From Puia dinghuensis (lineage in GTDB: Bacteria; Bacteroidota; Bacteroidia; Chitinophagales; Chitinophagaceae), in the NCBI GenBank assembly GCA_026225275.1, contig JAMFSL010000266.1, positions 1 to 51,476 on the forward strand: a stretch of 51,476 bases of DNA, written 5' to 3'. How positions within the stretch are numbered: position 1 is the first letter of the stretch; the number at the start of each line of letters is the position of its first letter. The position numbers and the translations under genes were made by a program. The notes under the pieces were generated by a model. It was given only the letters and a program-made list of their open reading frames with translations. It was not told the origin of the DNA and did not search any database. Positions 1-8,788 of this stretch are shown piece by piece.

Positions 1-2
1 AC

Positions 3-92
3 AGTCTGTTTTCCAATGTGCTGGGATGGCTCACCCTGCTGCTGATGACTGGCGCTGCTGTGGGCCTGATCTGGACTCAGTTCTTTGCGTGA
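3..92 (+). CDS. C-terminal end of a membrane transporter, possibly NRAMP-type metal transporter
   Basis: An open frame enters from the left edge and stops with TGA at 90-92. The 29 visible residues form a hydrophobic segment (VLGWLTLLLMTGAAVGLIW) and a short tail, which fits the last transmembrane helix of a polytopic protein. The SNVLGWLT pattern resembles the last helix of NRAMP-family Mn/Fe transporters, as I remember that family, but this is too little sequence to be sure. The gene is partial because the window starts inside it, and a hairpin follows its stop directly. Confidence 0.4.
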   Translation, partial: SLFSNVLGWLTLLLMTGAAVGLIWTQFFA

Positions 93-94
93 TA

Positions 95-122
95 ACCACT
101 TCCGGTACTTGCCGGAAGTGGT
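95..122. terminator. Hairpin between convergent genes, probable bidirectional terminator
   Basis: CCACTTCCGG at 96-105 and CCGGAAGTGG at 112-121 are perfect complements, with one more A-T pair outside and a 6-nt loop. The hairpin lies 3 bases after the stop of the plus-strand transporter and about 57 bases beyond the stop of the minus-strand ferritin-like gene. A T-rich stretch with an 8-T run follows on the plus strand near 140-150. The position between two converging genes supports a terminator role. Confidence 0.55.
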
Positions 123-178
123 CTGTTTGTTACGCGGATGTTTTTTTTCCTTTGCCATACTTAATATTTGTCTTAATT

Positions 179-997
179 TTAGTCGTCTTCTTCTTCTTCT
201 CCCTCCTGGCTGTCTTCATGTTCAGCCCTCAGGTTGATCTCGTTCTCTGCGATTTCTGTCAGCAGAGCATCCGTATCTTCTTCTTCCACCAGGGTCTTGT
301 CAAGGAGGTCGGCTGCTTCATGCAGCTGCATGGTGATGGCGAGCTGTACCAGGCCGCCGTAAGTGGCGATCTCATAATGCTCGACTTTCTGAGCTGCAAT
401 GATCAGTGCGGCGTCGCGGGTCAGCGTTCCTTCTTCGGTTTCTTTGATAATATTATCGACTTCCCGGGCGATACCTTCGATGGCTTCACATTTTTCGGCT
501 TCTACTTTCTGGCCAAGCGACTGGAACACTTTTTCCAGCCGTTTGACATGGCGTTGGGTCTGATGCAGATGATCTTCGAAGGCATCTTTCAACTGTTCGG
601 TCGTGGCGGCATCCTGCATTTTAGGCAGCGACTGGGTGATCTTGTTCTCGGCGTAGTAAATGTCTTTCAACTGGGCCAGAAAGAATTTCTCGAGGTGGGA
701 TTCACCCTTAAATGAATGAGCGTGTTCGCGGGACACTCCGTTGGCGGAATTTTGGCCGGTGGAAGTGGAACTGCTGGTTCTGCTGTTGCGGCTATTGATG
801 TCATTGTTGCGGTCGTTGCCATTGTTGCCATTGTTGCGATCGTTACTATTGCTGCTGTTGCGTGATGCGGAGCCGGCATTGCCGCGCGGGCTGCTTTTTT
901 CGCCGGCCGACTGCCTGCCGCCTGTCCGATGTTGTTGGGCGGAGGCGGTTTTATTAGGTTTCCTTCCGCGCGTGGCGGTCGTAGATGATTGTTTCAT
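179..997 (-). CDS. YciE/YciF-type ferritin-like protein (DUF892) with low-complexity N-terminus
   Basis: This 272-aa protein has a helical C-terminal domain from about residue 98 (HLEKFFLAQLKDIYYAENKI) to about 258, matching the YciE/YciF family (DUF892), a four-helix ferritin-like fold. Acidic and His residues typical of the fold are visible in AENKIT, EDHLHQT, KVEHYEIATYG and LVEEEDTD. Family members are usually about 160-170 aa. The extra 95 residues at the front are rich in Asn, Ser, Arg and Gly with NNGND/RNN repeats and look disordered. The C-terminal tail is strongly acidic. The family is linked with general stress responses, though its chemistry is poorly known. The gene lies downstream of the KGG-protein gene on the same strand, with a 14-bp inverted repeat between them. 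Confidence 0.88.
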   Translation of the reverse strand: MKQSSTTATRGRKPNKTASAQQHRTGGRQSAGEKSSPRGNAGSASRNSSNSNDRNNGNNGNDRNNDINSRNSRTSSSTSTGQNSANGVSREHAHSFKGESHLEKFFLAQLKDIYYAENKITQSLPKMQDAATTEQLKDAFEDHLHQTQRHVKRLEKVFQSLGQKVEAEKCEAIEGIAREVDNIIKETEEGTLTRDAALIIAAQKVEHYEIATYGGLVQLAITMQLHEAADLLDKTLVEEEDTDALLTEIAENEINLRAEHEDSQEGEEEEDD

Positions 998-1027
998 ACT
1001 TGATTTTTAAAACTGAAATGAGTTAAG

Positions 1028-1067
1028 AACAAACAAATAGGATCGGTTGTAACCCTATTTGTTTGTT
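1028..1067. promoter_or_regulatory. 14-bp perfect inverted repeat between the KGG and ferritin-like genes
   Basis: AACAAACAAATAGG at 1028-1041 and CCTATTTGTTTGTT at 1054-1067 are exact reverse complements separated by 12 bases. The element lies 24 bases after the stop of the KGG-protein gene and about 30 bases before the start of the ferritin-like gene, both read on the minus strand. It could be a terminator for the first gene, a leader hairpin or an operator for the second. No U-run follows it on the minus strand, so a simple intrinsic terminator is not the best fit. Confidence 0.55.
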
Positions 1068-1091
1068 GACATGGAAGGTCGTTAGGAATAA

Positions 1092-2012
1092 TTAGCGGTT
1101 TCCACGATGGCTGCTGCCGCTGTTGCGATGACTGTTGCCACCGCTATTGCTGCCGCGATGACTGCTACCGGAATTGGACTGGCTGCCGTAGCCTGAGCGG
1201 CCGCTCCGGCTGCTGAACTGTCCGCTGGAATTGCGTTGTTGTCCCGAATTTCCGCTTCTCGAAGAGCCTGATTGGCTGTTCCGGGAAGATGATGAACCAG
1301 TCCTGCCGCTGCTACGACCGGAGTTGCTGTTCGATGAACGGCCACGACCGGAAGAAGAGGATGAGCGACGGTTGTCTGAGGAAGATGATCCGCGGCCTGA
1401 ACGTCCGCGGCCACTTTCGTCATGACCGTTTCTGCCTCTGCTTTCGTGCTGGGCCCGACCACCTTCGCTGGCGATGCGCCTTACCTGGTCGCGATCCATT
1501 GAGGCGAAGCCCCTGCCGCTGCCCGAGGAACGTCTGCCCTGGTTAGAACCCTGATTGGAACGGCTACGGCCCTGGCCGCGGTATTCCCCTCTTTCGCCTC
1601 TGTTTTCATACTGTCCGCGATTGTTGCGTTGCTGCCCCTGACCCTGCTGACCCCTTGACTGGGTATAACGGCGGTCATAGTCGTCATCGTTGTCATTTCG
1701 ACGTCCGCGGCCATCTTCATCCTCATCATTCTCATACCGGGAATAAGGTTGTTCATAGTCATCGTCCTCGTCTTCATCTTCGTCATAATCGTAGTCATCA
1801 TTTTCGTCGTAGTCTTCTTCATATTCCTGATAGCGGGAAGAAGGCTGATCATAGTCGTCGTCCTCTTCGTCGTCATCATAATCCTGAACATCATTTTCTT
1901 CTTCATATCCTCTTCCACCATAGGAAGCCTGACCGCCACGTTGAGCGATCCTCCGGCGTTCTTCTGGTTCCATCGACGCAAAGCCACGTCTGCCTGAATT
2001 TCTCGTACTCAT
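1092..2012 (-). CDS. KGG-motif stress protein with acidic and Arg/Gly/Ser-rich disordered regions
   Basis: This 306-aa protein carries two copies of the short KGG-type motif: RRGFASMEPEERRRIAQRGG near residues 8-27 and GRGFASMDRDQVRRIASEGG near 166-185. The motif family (stress-induced KGG repeat, as in E. coli YciG) is usually found in proteins of about 60 aa. Here the two motifs are separated by a block of Asp, Glu and Tyr (residues 36-115) and an RGQ-rich stretch, and are followed by about 120 residues of Ser, Gly, Arg and Asn. No membrane segment or signal peptide is visible. YciG and YciE-type genes neighbour each other in enterobacteria, and the same pairing is seen here with the next gene. 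A function in stress survival is inferred from family and context only. Confidence 0.8.
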   Translation of the reverse strand: MSTRNSGRRGFASMEPEERRRIAQRGGQASYGGRGYEEENDVQDYDDDEEDDDYDQPSSRYQEYEEDYDENDDYDYDEDEDEDDDYEQPYSRYENDEDEDGRGRRNDNDDDYDRRYTQSRGQQGQGQQRNNRGQYENRGERGEYRGQGRSRSNQGSNQGRRSSGSGRGFASMDRDQVRRIASEGGRAQHESRGRNGHDESGRGRSGRGSSSSDNRRSSSSSGRGRSSNSNSGRSSGRTGSSSSRNSQSGSSRSGNSGQQRNSSGQFSSRSGRSGYGSQSNSGSSHRGSNSGGNSHRNSGSSHRGNR

Positions 2013-2180
2013 ACCTTTAAATTTTTAATGATTAATTCAAAAACTTTTGTGTGAAGCGCTTCGTCCGTGAGTGCCGAAAAAATTATGCCATAAGAGTCAA
2101 AGGGAACGTTAAAGTACCGGTGATCCGGTCGAGGGATTTTTTTCCACGGTGTATTCCATGGCACGAGCAAATGGGTGGGG

Positions 2181-4253
2181 TCAGCGCCGACCGCCGCCGC
2201 CGCGAAAACCGCCGCCGAAGCCACCGCCACGGAAACCGCCGAAACCGCCACTGCGGAACCCGCCAAATCCGCCGCGGGCCGACTGGAAGTTCTGCGTCCG
2301 CATCATCCCACGGGTATGCATCTGGTCTTGTCTTTCCAGGTTTTGTCGGGTCCCGGCATTATCGACCGATCGCCAGTTGCCACCCTGGCGTTGTTGCCAG
2401 CCACCCTGGCCATCCCGCCGGAAAACATTTCCATCCCTGTCCGTCATGAGACGGCCTGGGCCGCCACGATTGAAGTTTTCCTGCCGATAGAGATTGTTGT
2501 TACGGAAGAAGCGATTGCCGGCGGAATAGTTGTTCCTGCCATAGATACCTCCACGGACGAAACCGCGGCCGATATAAGGAGGCCGATAGATTCCCGGACC
2601 CCACCAACCGCCCCACCAGCCGCCGAACCCGAGTCCAAAGCCCAATCCAAAGCCCCAGTTGAACCAATCCCAATCGTAATCAAAGCCAAAGGTCCAGCCC
2701 AGCCAGGGGTCATACCACATATTGAAGCCCCAGGTCCAGGGGCGCGGATAGAAGAAATGGCCACGCCAGGGAGAGTAATAGAATCCTGTTCCATATACGA
2801 CCGTGGGGCCGTAGATGTAATTGTTGAGATATCCGGGGGTATAGCCCATGTATACCCAGTCGGGGTCTGCATCGTAGATATACACATATTTAACATTATA
2901 CACCGGGGAACCGGGAGGGATGAGGTCGACTTCATCCGGCCGTACCGTGCAGACCTGCCAGGGGCCATCCGCGTCACCCGACTGAAACCATACGCCGTTG
3001 TCCACGCAATAATACTGACCCTTATAAAGAATGACCGATTGGGGGGTATTGACCGCATATTGCATTTGCGTGTTCGGAATATTTTCAAACTGAGGCTTGC
3101 CATCATAGGATACCGATGCCTGCGTATTCTTCCGGTCCACCCGGGTGGTTTGCGGGATCTGGGCATCCAGGACAGCTTCGCGTGCCGCTTGCGTACCTGC
3201 CACGCTGGCCAGCACATTGTCCTTGGGAGATCCTTCCGGGATCTTAGCAAAATCCGGTGGCAGGGCATCAGAGGCAACATACTGCCAACCACTCTGCAAT
3301 TGTCCGGACTTGTACCAGCGACCCGACAGGAGGACGTAATATTGTCCGTCTCCGGCGCGAAAAATGTCGTTGTTGGAATTGGAGACATAGGAAAGGCCAG
3401 TGCCGGCGATAGGCGTCAGTATAGGATTGCCGCTGGTCTGGATCAGTTCGGCCGGTTCTGTGCTGACGATGATATTAGAAACCATCGTGTCGGCTGCCGC
3501 GGAGGAATCGATGTAGCCGGCGTTGGAGCTGTTGGCATCGTCGACCGACTGCTGCACTTTTTCCAGTTTGGAGGGCACCTTGCCGGCATAGCTATAAGGC
3601 CCGGCGGCATCGGGGGCGGTGTACCAATGCTTTGCCCCGTACAGATAATATTGTTTATCATCCTTTACGATGGTATAAGGCGTATTGACGACCACGTCGA
3701 GTCCCCAATCCTTATTGCGCTGCAGCATCGGCTGGCCGTCTATCAGCACCAGCAGGGAGGGCTGTGATTGGTAGATGATCTTCGGCGGTGCGGTGTTCAA
3801 CCCTTTCGACAGACTTTTTTCTTCCGCGGTATTGTCCAGGCTGGCCAACAGCATGTCCAGGGAAAGATCCATATTCAGTTTGGGAAGACCTGTCGCCAGT
3901 TCAGTCCGCAGGTAGCTGATCTTATTGGCATCCGAATCCCGGCCAAGCTTGAGATTGGGGATTTTGACGGAGAGGATATGCACCGTTCTGCTGTCCTTAT
4001 CTGTTTCAACCGTGGCAACCGCCCAGAACGTACCGAATGCAGGTTCTGAGGTATCGCCCGGCCGGGAGACGGAAAAGGCGGCTCTTCCTTTCAGAATATT
4101 TCCCTGGAAGGATTCGGGGGTCGGTTCATAAATTCTGATGATGCTGCCGTCCGAAGCGTTCAAGGTCTTTGGCCATTGGTCCTGCCCCCTGGCGATTCCG
4201 GCGAATAACAAAATGTAGCCGGACAGGGCAGCAGCGTGTAAGAAAAATTTCAT
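2181..4253 (-). CDS. Secreted Trp/Tyr/Gly-rich repeat protein of unknown function
   Basis: The start at 4253 is chosen because MKFFLHAAALSGYILLFAG reads as a signal peptide ending before QDQW; an open frame extends 46 codons further upstream but looks non-natural. The mature part (690 aa in all) has at least three copies of a module of the type GQYYxxxxGxWFxSGxxxGPWQ (for example YYLYGAKHWYT, YYVLLSGRWYKS, YYCVDNGVWFQS), then a very aromatic stretch (WGFNMWYDPWLGWTFGFDYD) around residues 510-585 and a Gly/Phe/Arg-rich tail ending GGGFRGGGGRR. Similar Bacteroidota proteins are often labelled carbohydrate-binding, but I see no known catalytic domain. A surface or periplasmic role is inferred. 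Genes on both sides do not suggest a partner. Confidence 0.75.
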   Translation of the reverse strand: MKFFLHAAALSGYILLFAGIARGQDQWPKTLNASDGSIIRIYEPTPESFQGNILKGRAAFSVSRPGDTSEPAFGTFWAVATVETDKDSRTVHILSVKIPNLKLGRDSDANKISYLRTELATGLPKLNMDLSLDMLLASLDNTAEEKSLSKGLNTAPPKIIYQSQPSLLVLIDGQPMLQRNKDWGLDVVVNTPYTIVKDDKQYYLYGAKHWYTAPDAAGPYSYAGKVPSKLEKVQQSVDDANSSNAGYIDSSAAADTMVSNIIVSTEPAELIQTSGNPILTPIAGTGLSYVSNSNNDIFRAGDGQYYVLLSGRWYKSGQLQSGWQYVASDALPPDFAKIPEGSPKDNVLASVAGTQAAREAVLDAQIPQTTRVDRKNTQASVSYDGKPQFENIPNTQMQYAVNTPQSVILYKGQYYCVDNGVWFQSGDADGPWQVCTVRPDEVDLIPPGSPVYNVKYVYIYDADPDWVYMGYTPGYLNNYIYGPTVVYGTGFYYSPWRGHFFYPRPWTWGFNMWYDPWLGWTFGFDYDWDWFNWGFGLGFGLGFGGWWGGWWGPGIYRPPYIGRGFVRGGIYGRNNYSAGNRFFRNNNLYRQENFNRGGPGRLMTDRDGNVFRRDGQGGWQQRQGGNWRSVDNAGTRQNLERQDQMHTRGMMRTQNFQSARGGFGGFRSGGFGGFRGGGFGGGFRGGGGRR

Positions 4254-4428
4254 AAACTTTTTTGTTTGATGTGAAGAACTTTTCACAGAGTCAACGGGAG
4301 TGCCAGTCAGAGAGGAGGAGATAGCAAAGGTATTCATCAAATTCATATCATCACTGTGGAATCTTATCCCCTGCATGACCGTTAGTATCACCGGGCATGC
4401 TATTTGAGTGATTTATTGAAAAACGTCT

Positions 4429-4773
4429 ATGGATAGCAATACAATGAGCACCATGTCACAGGTAATGGAGAGTTTACGATCCAGGAAAATGGATTTTGAG
4501 TTCCGTTGGACACCTGACGGATTTACACCGGGGAGGGGTAAATATTACCAGCCCGAACAATTGGAAATCATCAAGACTTACCGGTTCGAAGGGTCAAGCA
4601 ACCCCTCGGATACGGAAATACTTTATATACTACGTACGCAGGACGGCCTGACCGGCTATAGCATGGACGCCTATGGCGCCTATAGCAGTCATGCAGGGGA
4701 GGATGGTTACGACAATTTTATCCGGCGCATACCCGAAAAAGACCGTGTAGAACAATTACTATTCGAACTGTAG
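4429..4773 (+). CDS. Small conserved protein of the YRFEGxSNPxD family
   Basis: This 114-aa soluble protein contains YRFEGSSNPSDTEILYIL followed by GYSMDAYGAYS, a pattern found in many Bacteroidota small proteins that databases often name 'phosphoribosylpyrophosphate synthetase'. That name is misleading: the protein is about a third of the length of a real PRPP synthetase and lacks its PRPP-binding motif. Met codons at 4429, 4444 and 4453 are all possible starts. The gene is 26 bases upstream of glgX and likely shares its transcript. The function is unknown. Confidence 0.7.
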   Translation: MDSNTMSTMSQVMESLRSRKMDFEFRWTPDGFTPGRGKYYQPEQLEIIKTYRFEGSSNPSDTEILYILRTQDGLTGYSMDAYGAYSSHAGEDGYDNFIRRIPEKDRVEQLLFEL

Positions 4774-4799
4774 CTCAATCAACTTCAACTGCTGACTGT

Positions 4800-6914
4800 A
4801 TGACTATTTATCCGGGCGATCCTTATCCGCTGGGCTCTCATTGGGACGGCAAGGGAGTCAATTTTGCACTTTATTCACATAACGCCGAGGGCGTGGAGCT
4901 ATGCCTGTTCAACAAGGCTTTGGGAGAAAAAGAGACTGAGCGCATCAAATTTACCGAAAGGACCCACGACATCTGGCATGCCTATATTCCCGGGTTAAAG
5001 CCGGAGCAGCTATATGGTTATCGGGTCTATGGCCCATACGATCCGGCCAACGGGCATCGTTTCAATCCTGCCAAGGTATTGCTGGATCCCTATTCAAAGG
5101 CGATCTGCGGTAATATAGAGTGGAACGATTCGATGTTTGCCTATGAAATCGGAAAGGACGATCTGACGATGGACAAGCGGGACAATGCCACTGTGACGCC
5201 GAAATCATCCGTTATTGATAATCGTTTCGACTGGGAAGGGGATAAGCCGCCGAAGATCGCCTATCACAATACCATCATTTACGAGGCCCACGTGAAGGGG
5301 CTGACGAAGACCTTTCCGGGGATTCCCGACGAGATCAGGGGGACCTATGCGGCGCTGGCCCATCCTGCCGTGATCGATTATCTCAAAAAATTGGGAATTA
5401 CCGCCCTGGAACTGATGCCCGTGCATCAGAGCATTCCCGACCGGCACCTGGTGGAAGAAGGACTGACCAATTACTGGGGTTACAACACGATAGGTTTTTT
5501 TGCGCCAGGGGTACGATTTTACAGTGGCCATAATGTGGGCGGCCAGGTCAATGAGTTCAAGACCATGGTCAAGGAGTTGCATAAGGCAGGCATCGAAATC
5601 ATACTCGATGTGGTTTACAATCACACTGCGGAAGGCAACCAGATGGGGCCCACTTTTGCCTACAAGGGAATCGATAACAGCGAATACTACCGGCTGGCGA
5701 ATGATAAACGATTTTACTTCGATTATACCGGTACGGGCAATACGCTGAATGCACGCCTGCCGAATGTGCTGATGATGATCATGGACAGTCTTCGTTATTG
5801 GGTGCTGGAGATGCATGTCGACGGCTTTCGGTTCGATCTCGCAGCTGCACTGGCCCGTGAACTGCACGATGTCAACCGGCTCAGCGCTTTTTTCAACATT
5901 ATTTACCAGGACCCCATCGTTTCCCAGGTCAAGCTGATTGCCGAACCATGGGATGTAGGGGAAGGCGGTTACCAAGTGGGCCAATTCCCCCCGGGCTGGG
6001 CCGAATGGAATGGGAAATACCGGGATTGCATGCGTGACTACTGGCGGGGCGAGGGCAGTGTGCTGGCGGAATTCGCGGAGCGATTTACCGGCAGTTCGGA
6101 TCTGTATAAGAATGACAACCGCAATCCGACGGCCAGCATTAATTTCATTACCGCTCATGATGGCTTTACGTTGCAGGACCTGGTATCTTATAACGACAGG
6201 CATAACGACGCGAATAAAGAAGATGGTAAGGATGGTGCGGAGGACAACCGGTCGTGGAACTGCGGAGCGGAAGGGCCTACGGACAACAAGGATATCATTG
6301 CCCTGCGAAACCGGCAGAAGCGGAATTTCCTTGTGACGCTGATGTTGTCCCAGGGAGTGCCCATGCTGCTGGCGGGTGATGAGTTGGGCAATACGCAGTT
6401 CGGGAACAATAATGCCTATTGCCAGGACAACGAGATCTCCTGGATCGATTGGAACGCGCAAGATAAAGAATTGATGGAGTTCACCGCGCAGCTGATCCAA
6501 TTCCGGAAAAGTCATCCTGTTTTTTCGCGCAAACAGTGGTTCAAAGGACGGCCGGTGCGAGCGCGTGGGCTGGCCGATATCGGCTGGTTCCTACCGGATG
6601 GTACTGAGATGGCAGAAGACGACTGGAAGACCGGTTATGCCAAGTCTCTGGGTATTTTTCTGTTTGGCGGCGGCTTAAATACCGTCGACCAGGAAGGTAA
6701 ACCTATCGTGGATGACAGTTTTTACATTCTTTTCAATGCTCATGGCGGTACGTTGGATTTCAAGCTACCCGTGTCGAAATATGGAAAGACCTGGAAAAAG
6801 GTCTGGGATACCGCCCACCCTACCGATGAGAACGGTAAAGAATATGCGCCCGATGGGATATATAAAGCGGAGGATAGGAGCATTGTGCTGCTGACATCGC
6901 CCATTCAATCCTGA
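4800..6914 (+). CDS. glgX: Glycogen debranching enzyme GlgX (GH13 isoamylase type)
   Basis: The 704-aa protein hydrolyses alpha-1,6 branches in glycogen or limit dextrin. It starts with a CBM48-like domain (residues about 8-100, GVNFALYSHNAEGVELCLF) followed by the GH13 barrel. The four GH13 regions are visible: DVVYNHT near 269, DGFRFDLA with nucleophile Asp346, IAEPWD with acid/base Glu382, and TAHDGFTL with Asp454. Length and the ending match GlgX/isoamylase enzymes. Its 3' end overlaps the convergent treZ gene by 10 bases. With TreZ and two GH13 glucosidases next door it probably feeds glycogen into trehalose or glucose formation. Confidence 0.95.
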   Translation: MTIYPGDPYPLGSHWDGKGVNFALYSHNAEGVELCLFNKALGEKETERIKFTERTHDIWHAYIPGLKPEQLYGYRVYGPYDPANGHRFNPAKVLLDPYSKAICGNIEWNDSMFAYEIGKDDLTMDKRDNATVTPKSSVIDNRFDWEGDKPPKIAYHNTIIYEAHVKGLTKTFPGIPDEIRGTYAALAHPAVIDYLKKLGITALELMPVHQSIPDRHLVEEGLTNYWGYNTIGFFAPGVRFYSGHNVGGQVNEFKTMVKELHKAGIEIILDVVYNHTAEGNQMGPTFAYKGIDNSEYYRLANDKRFYFDYTGTGNTLNARLPNVLMMIMDSLRYWVLEMHVDGFRFDLAAALARELHDVNRLSAFFNIIYQDPIVSQVKLIAEPWDVGEGGYQVGQFPPGWAEWNGKYRDCMRDYWRGEGSVLAEFAERFTGSSDLYKNDNRNPTASINFITAHDGFTLQDLVSYNDRHNDANKEDGKDGAEDNRSWNCGAEGPTDNKDIIALRNRQKRNFLVTLMLSQGVPMLLAGDELGNTQFGNNNAYCQDNEISWIDWNAQDKELMEFTAQLIQFRKSHPVFSRKQWFKGRPVRARGLADIGWFLPDGTEMAEDDWKTGYAKSLGIFLFGGGLNTVDQEGKPIVDDSFYILFNAHGGTLDFKLPVSKYGKTWKKVWDTAHPTDENGKEYAPDGIYKAEDRSIVLLTSPIQS

Positions 6915-8782
6915 CAAAAGGTGAAAGAGTATACGGAGGCGCTGCAGGGGGGTAGTTGCATCGGTTGGCCGGTAGAGATCTTATGCGGCGGCTGGAGAGC
7001 GTCAGGGTTTGCACTGGCCCAGGCGCCGACGGTAGAAGCCAGTAGCCGGGTCCACACAGCGTGCATTTCGCCATAGGGAATGGTGGTTGTCAGCGGGGTG
7101 GAGGAAAAATTGAAGAGAATCAGCAACTGGTGTCGTTGGTCTCCGGCGTGCCGGGCGACGGCCAGTCCGCTGGTACCCAGCAGATCGGCCCTGATATGAG
7201 GGCTGGCCAGCAGCGGGTGGGTCTTGCGCAGCGAAATCAGTCGCCGGTGCCATTCGAGCAATTGCTGGTGAGTGCCTTCTTTCCGGAGGCTCCATTTGAG
7301 GATACAGTCGAGGAAGGTGGATGGCTGTTGCGGATCGGGGGCTACTGTGTCCCAGCCGAATGCATCGAATTGTTTTTTTCGTTCGTCCCGCAATGCCGCC
7401 GCTGTCTGTGGCTGGCTGTAGTCCGAAAAGAAATAGAAAGGAGTTGCTTCCCCATATTCTTCGCCCATGAACAGCATGGGAAGATATGGAGACAGCAATG
7501 CGACGGCGGCCGCCAGTTTCAGTCTTTCGAAATCGACGATCGAGGACAGCCGCCTGCCGTCCGGACGGTTACCCGGCAGGTCATGATTCTGGTTGAACAC
7601 GACGAAGCGGTCATGGGGAAGGCCTGCCGATGATGCGCCGTGGCGGCGATGGCGGAAATGGGCATATTCGCCGTTGTAGACAAAACCATTTGTGTAGGCC
7701 CGGGCGAGTTGCTGTAATTCCCCATAATCCCGGTAATGCTGCCTGCCCTCGCTATCCAGCAATACATATAGTGCGTGATGAAAATCATCCAGCCATTGAG
7801 CATCAAAGCCCTGACCACCCGATTGGACTGGCTGTACGGTGCGGGGGTCGTTGAGGTCGCTTTCCGCCACCAGGTAGAAGGGCCGGCCGGACTGTAACTG
7901 CCATTGTCTGATGGCCGTCTGCAGATCGTCCCAGATGCTGACGGCATTGCGGTCATAGATCTCATGGACCGCGTCCAGGCGTAACCCATCGAGATGATAG
8001 TGCCGGGCCCAATGAAGGACATTGCCGATCACGAATGCTTTGACTCCATCCGACCATGCGTCGTCCATATTCAGGGCCTTTCCCCAGGGTGTATGGTAGC
8101 GATCCGAGAAATAAGGACCAAACTGGTCGAGACAGTTTCCTTCATGGCCGATATGGTTATATACTACGTCCAGGAAGACAGCCATCCCCCGCCGATGGCA
8201 GGCGTCGACCAATTTCTTCAAGCCATCCGGACCGCCATAATTATGCTGGACAGCATACAGGTATACACCATCGTACCCCCAGTTGCGGGTACCGGGATTT
8301 TGTGCTACCGGCATTAGTTCCAGCGCGTTTATTCCCAGTTGCACCAGGTCATCGAGTCGTGGAATGATCGCTTCCAGGGTACCTTCGGGCGTAAAGGTCC
8401 CTACGTGAATCTCGTAAAAGATCATTGAGGTCAGGGGCTTTCCCTTCCAGGCTCCATCCTGCCAGGGAAAGGCGGCATGGTCAACGACCTGTGAAGGGCC
8501 GGTGATGCCTTCGGGCTGGTATTGGCTGCAGGGATCCGGGTACTGGTATTCTCCTTCGGGGAGATAGTAATACCGATCGCCTGCCATGACACCCTCCACG
8601 TCCGTCTCAAAATATCCCTGATCATCTTTTTGCATAACAATGCCCGTATCAGGTTTACTGAGGGATAGCAGATGGAGGATCATCGATTTTTTTTCCGGCG
8701 CCCAGACGGAAAAATGACATCTGCCTTTATGAGGGATGGGGTAGGTATGGAGGCGGTGGTCATGGTCTTTGGGGTGATTCAT
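6905..8782 (-). CDS. treZ: Malto-oligosyltrehalose trehalohydrolase TreZ
   Basis: This 625-aa GH13 enzyme releases trehalose from maltooligosyltrehalose. An N-terminal domain (FSVWAPEKKSMILHLL) precedes the barrel, where FYEIHVGTFTPEGT, LELMPVAQNPGTRNWGYDGV and DGLRLDAVHEIYD (Asp near 270) are the family signatures; the acid/base Glu is in LVAESDLND near 307 and the third acidic residue in NQNHDLPGNRPDGRR. The gene follows the GH13 glucosidase gene by 6 bases on the same strand, so they form one transcript. The usual partner, maltooligosyltrehalose synthase TreY, is not in the window. Confidence 0.93.
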   Translation of the reverse strand: MNHPKDHDHRLHTYPIPHKGRCHFSVWAPEKKSMILHLLSLSKPDTGIVMQKDDQGYFETDVEGVMAGDRYYYLPEGEYQYPDPCSQYQPEGITGPSQVVDHAAFPWQDGAWKGKPLTSMIFYEIHVGTFTPEGTLEAIIPRLDDLVQLGINALELMPVAQNPGTRNWGYDGVYLYAVQHNYGGPDGLKKLVDACHRRGMAVFLDVVYNHIGHEGNCLDQFGPYFSDRYHTPWGKALNMDDAWSDGVKAFVIGNVLHWARHYHLDGLRLDAVHEIYDRNAVSIWDDLQTAIRQWQLQSGRPFYLVAESDLNDPRTVQPVQSGGQGFDAQWLDDFHHALYVLLDSEGRQHYRDYGELQQLARAYTNGFVYNGEYAHFRHRRHGASSAGLPHDRFVVFNQNHDLPGNRPDGRRLSSIVDFERLKLAAAVALLSPYLPMLFMGEEYGEATPFYFFSDYSQPQTAAALRDERKKQFDAFGWDTVAPDPQQPSTFLDCILKWSLRKEGTHQQLLEWHRRLISLRKTHPLLASPHIRADLLGTSGLAVARHAGDQRHQLLILFNFSSTPLTTTIPYGEMHAVWTRLLASTVGAWASANPDALQPPHKISTGQPMQLPPCSASVYSFTFCQD

Positions 8783-8788
8783 GGGTGC

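Noticed and set aside
26-715. Long plus-strand open frame opposite the ferritin-like gene
   Set aside because: It is the mirror of the real minus-strand gene, with poor protein-like composition (many Phe) and no family pattern.
2175-3767. 530-codon plus-strand frame
   Set aside because: It lies antisense to the secreted repeat protein and results from its biased codon use; no domain is visible.
5205-6515. Minus-strand frame across glgX
   Set aside because: GlgX has all its catalytic motifs in the other strand, and this frame has none.
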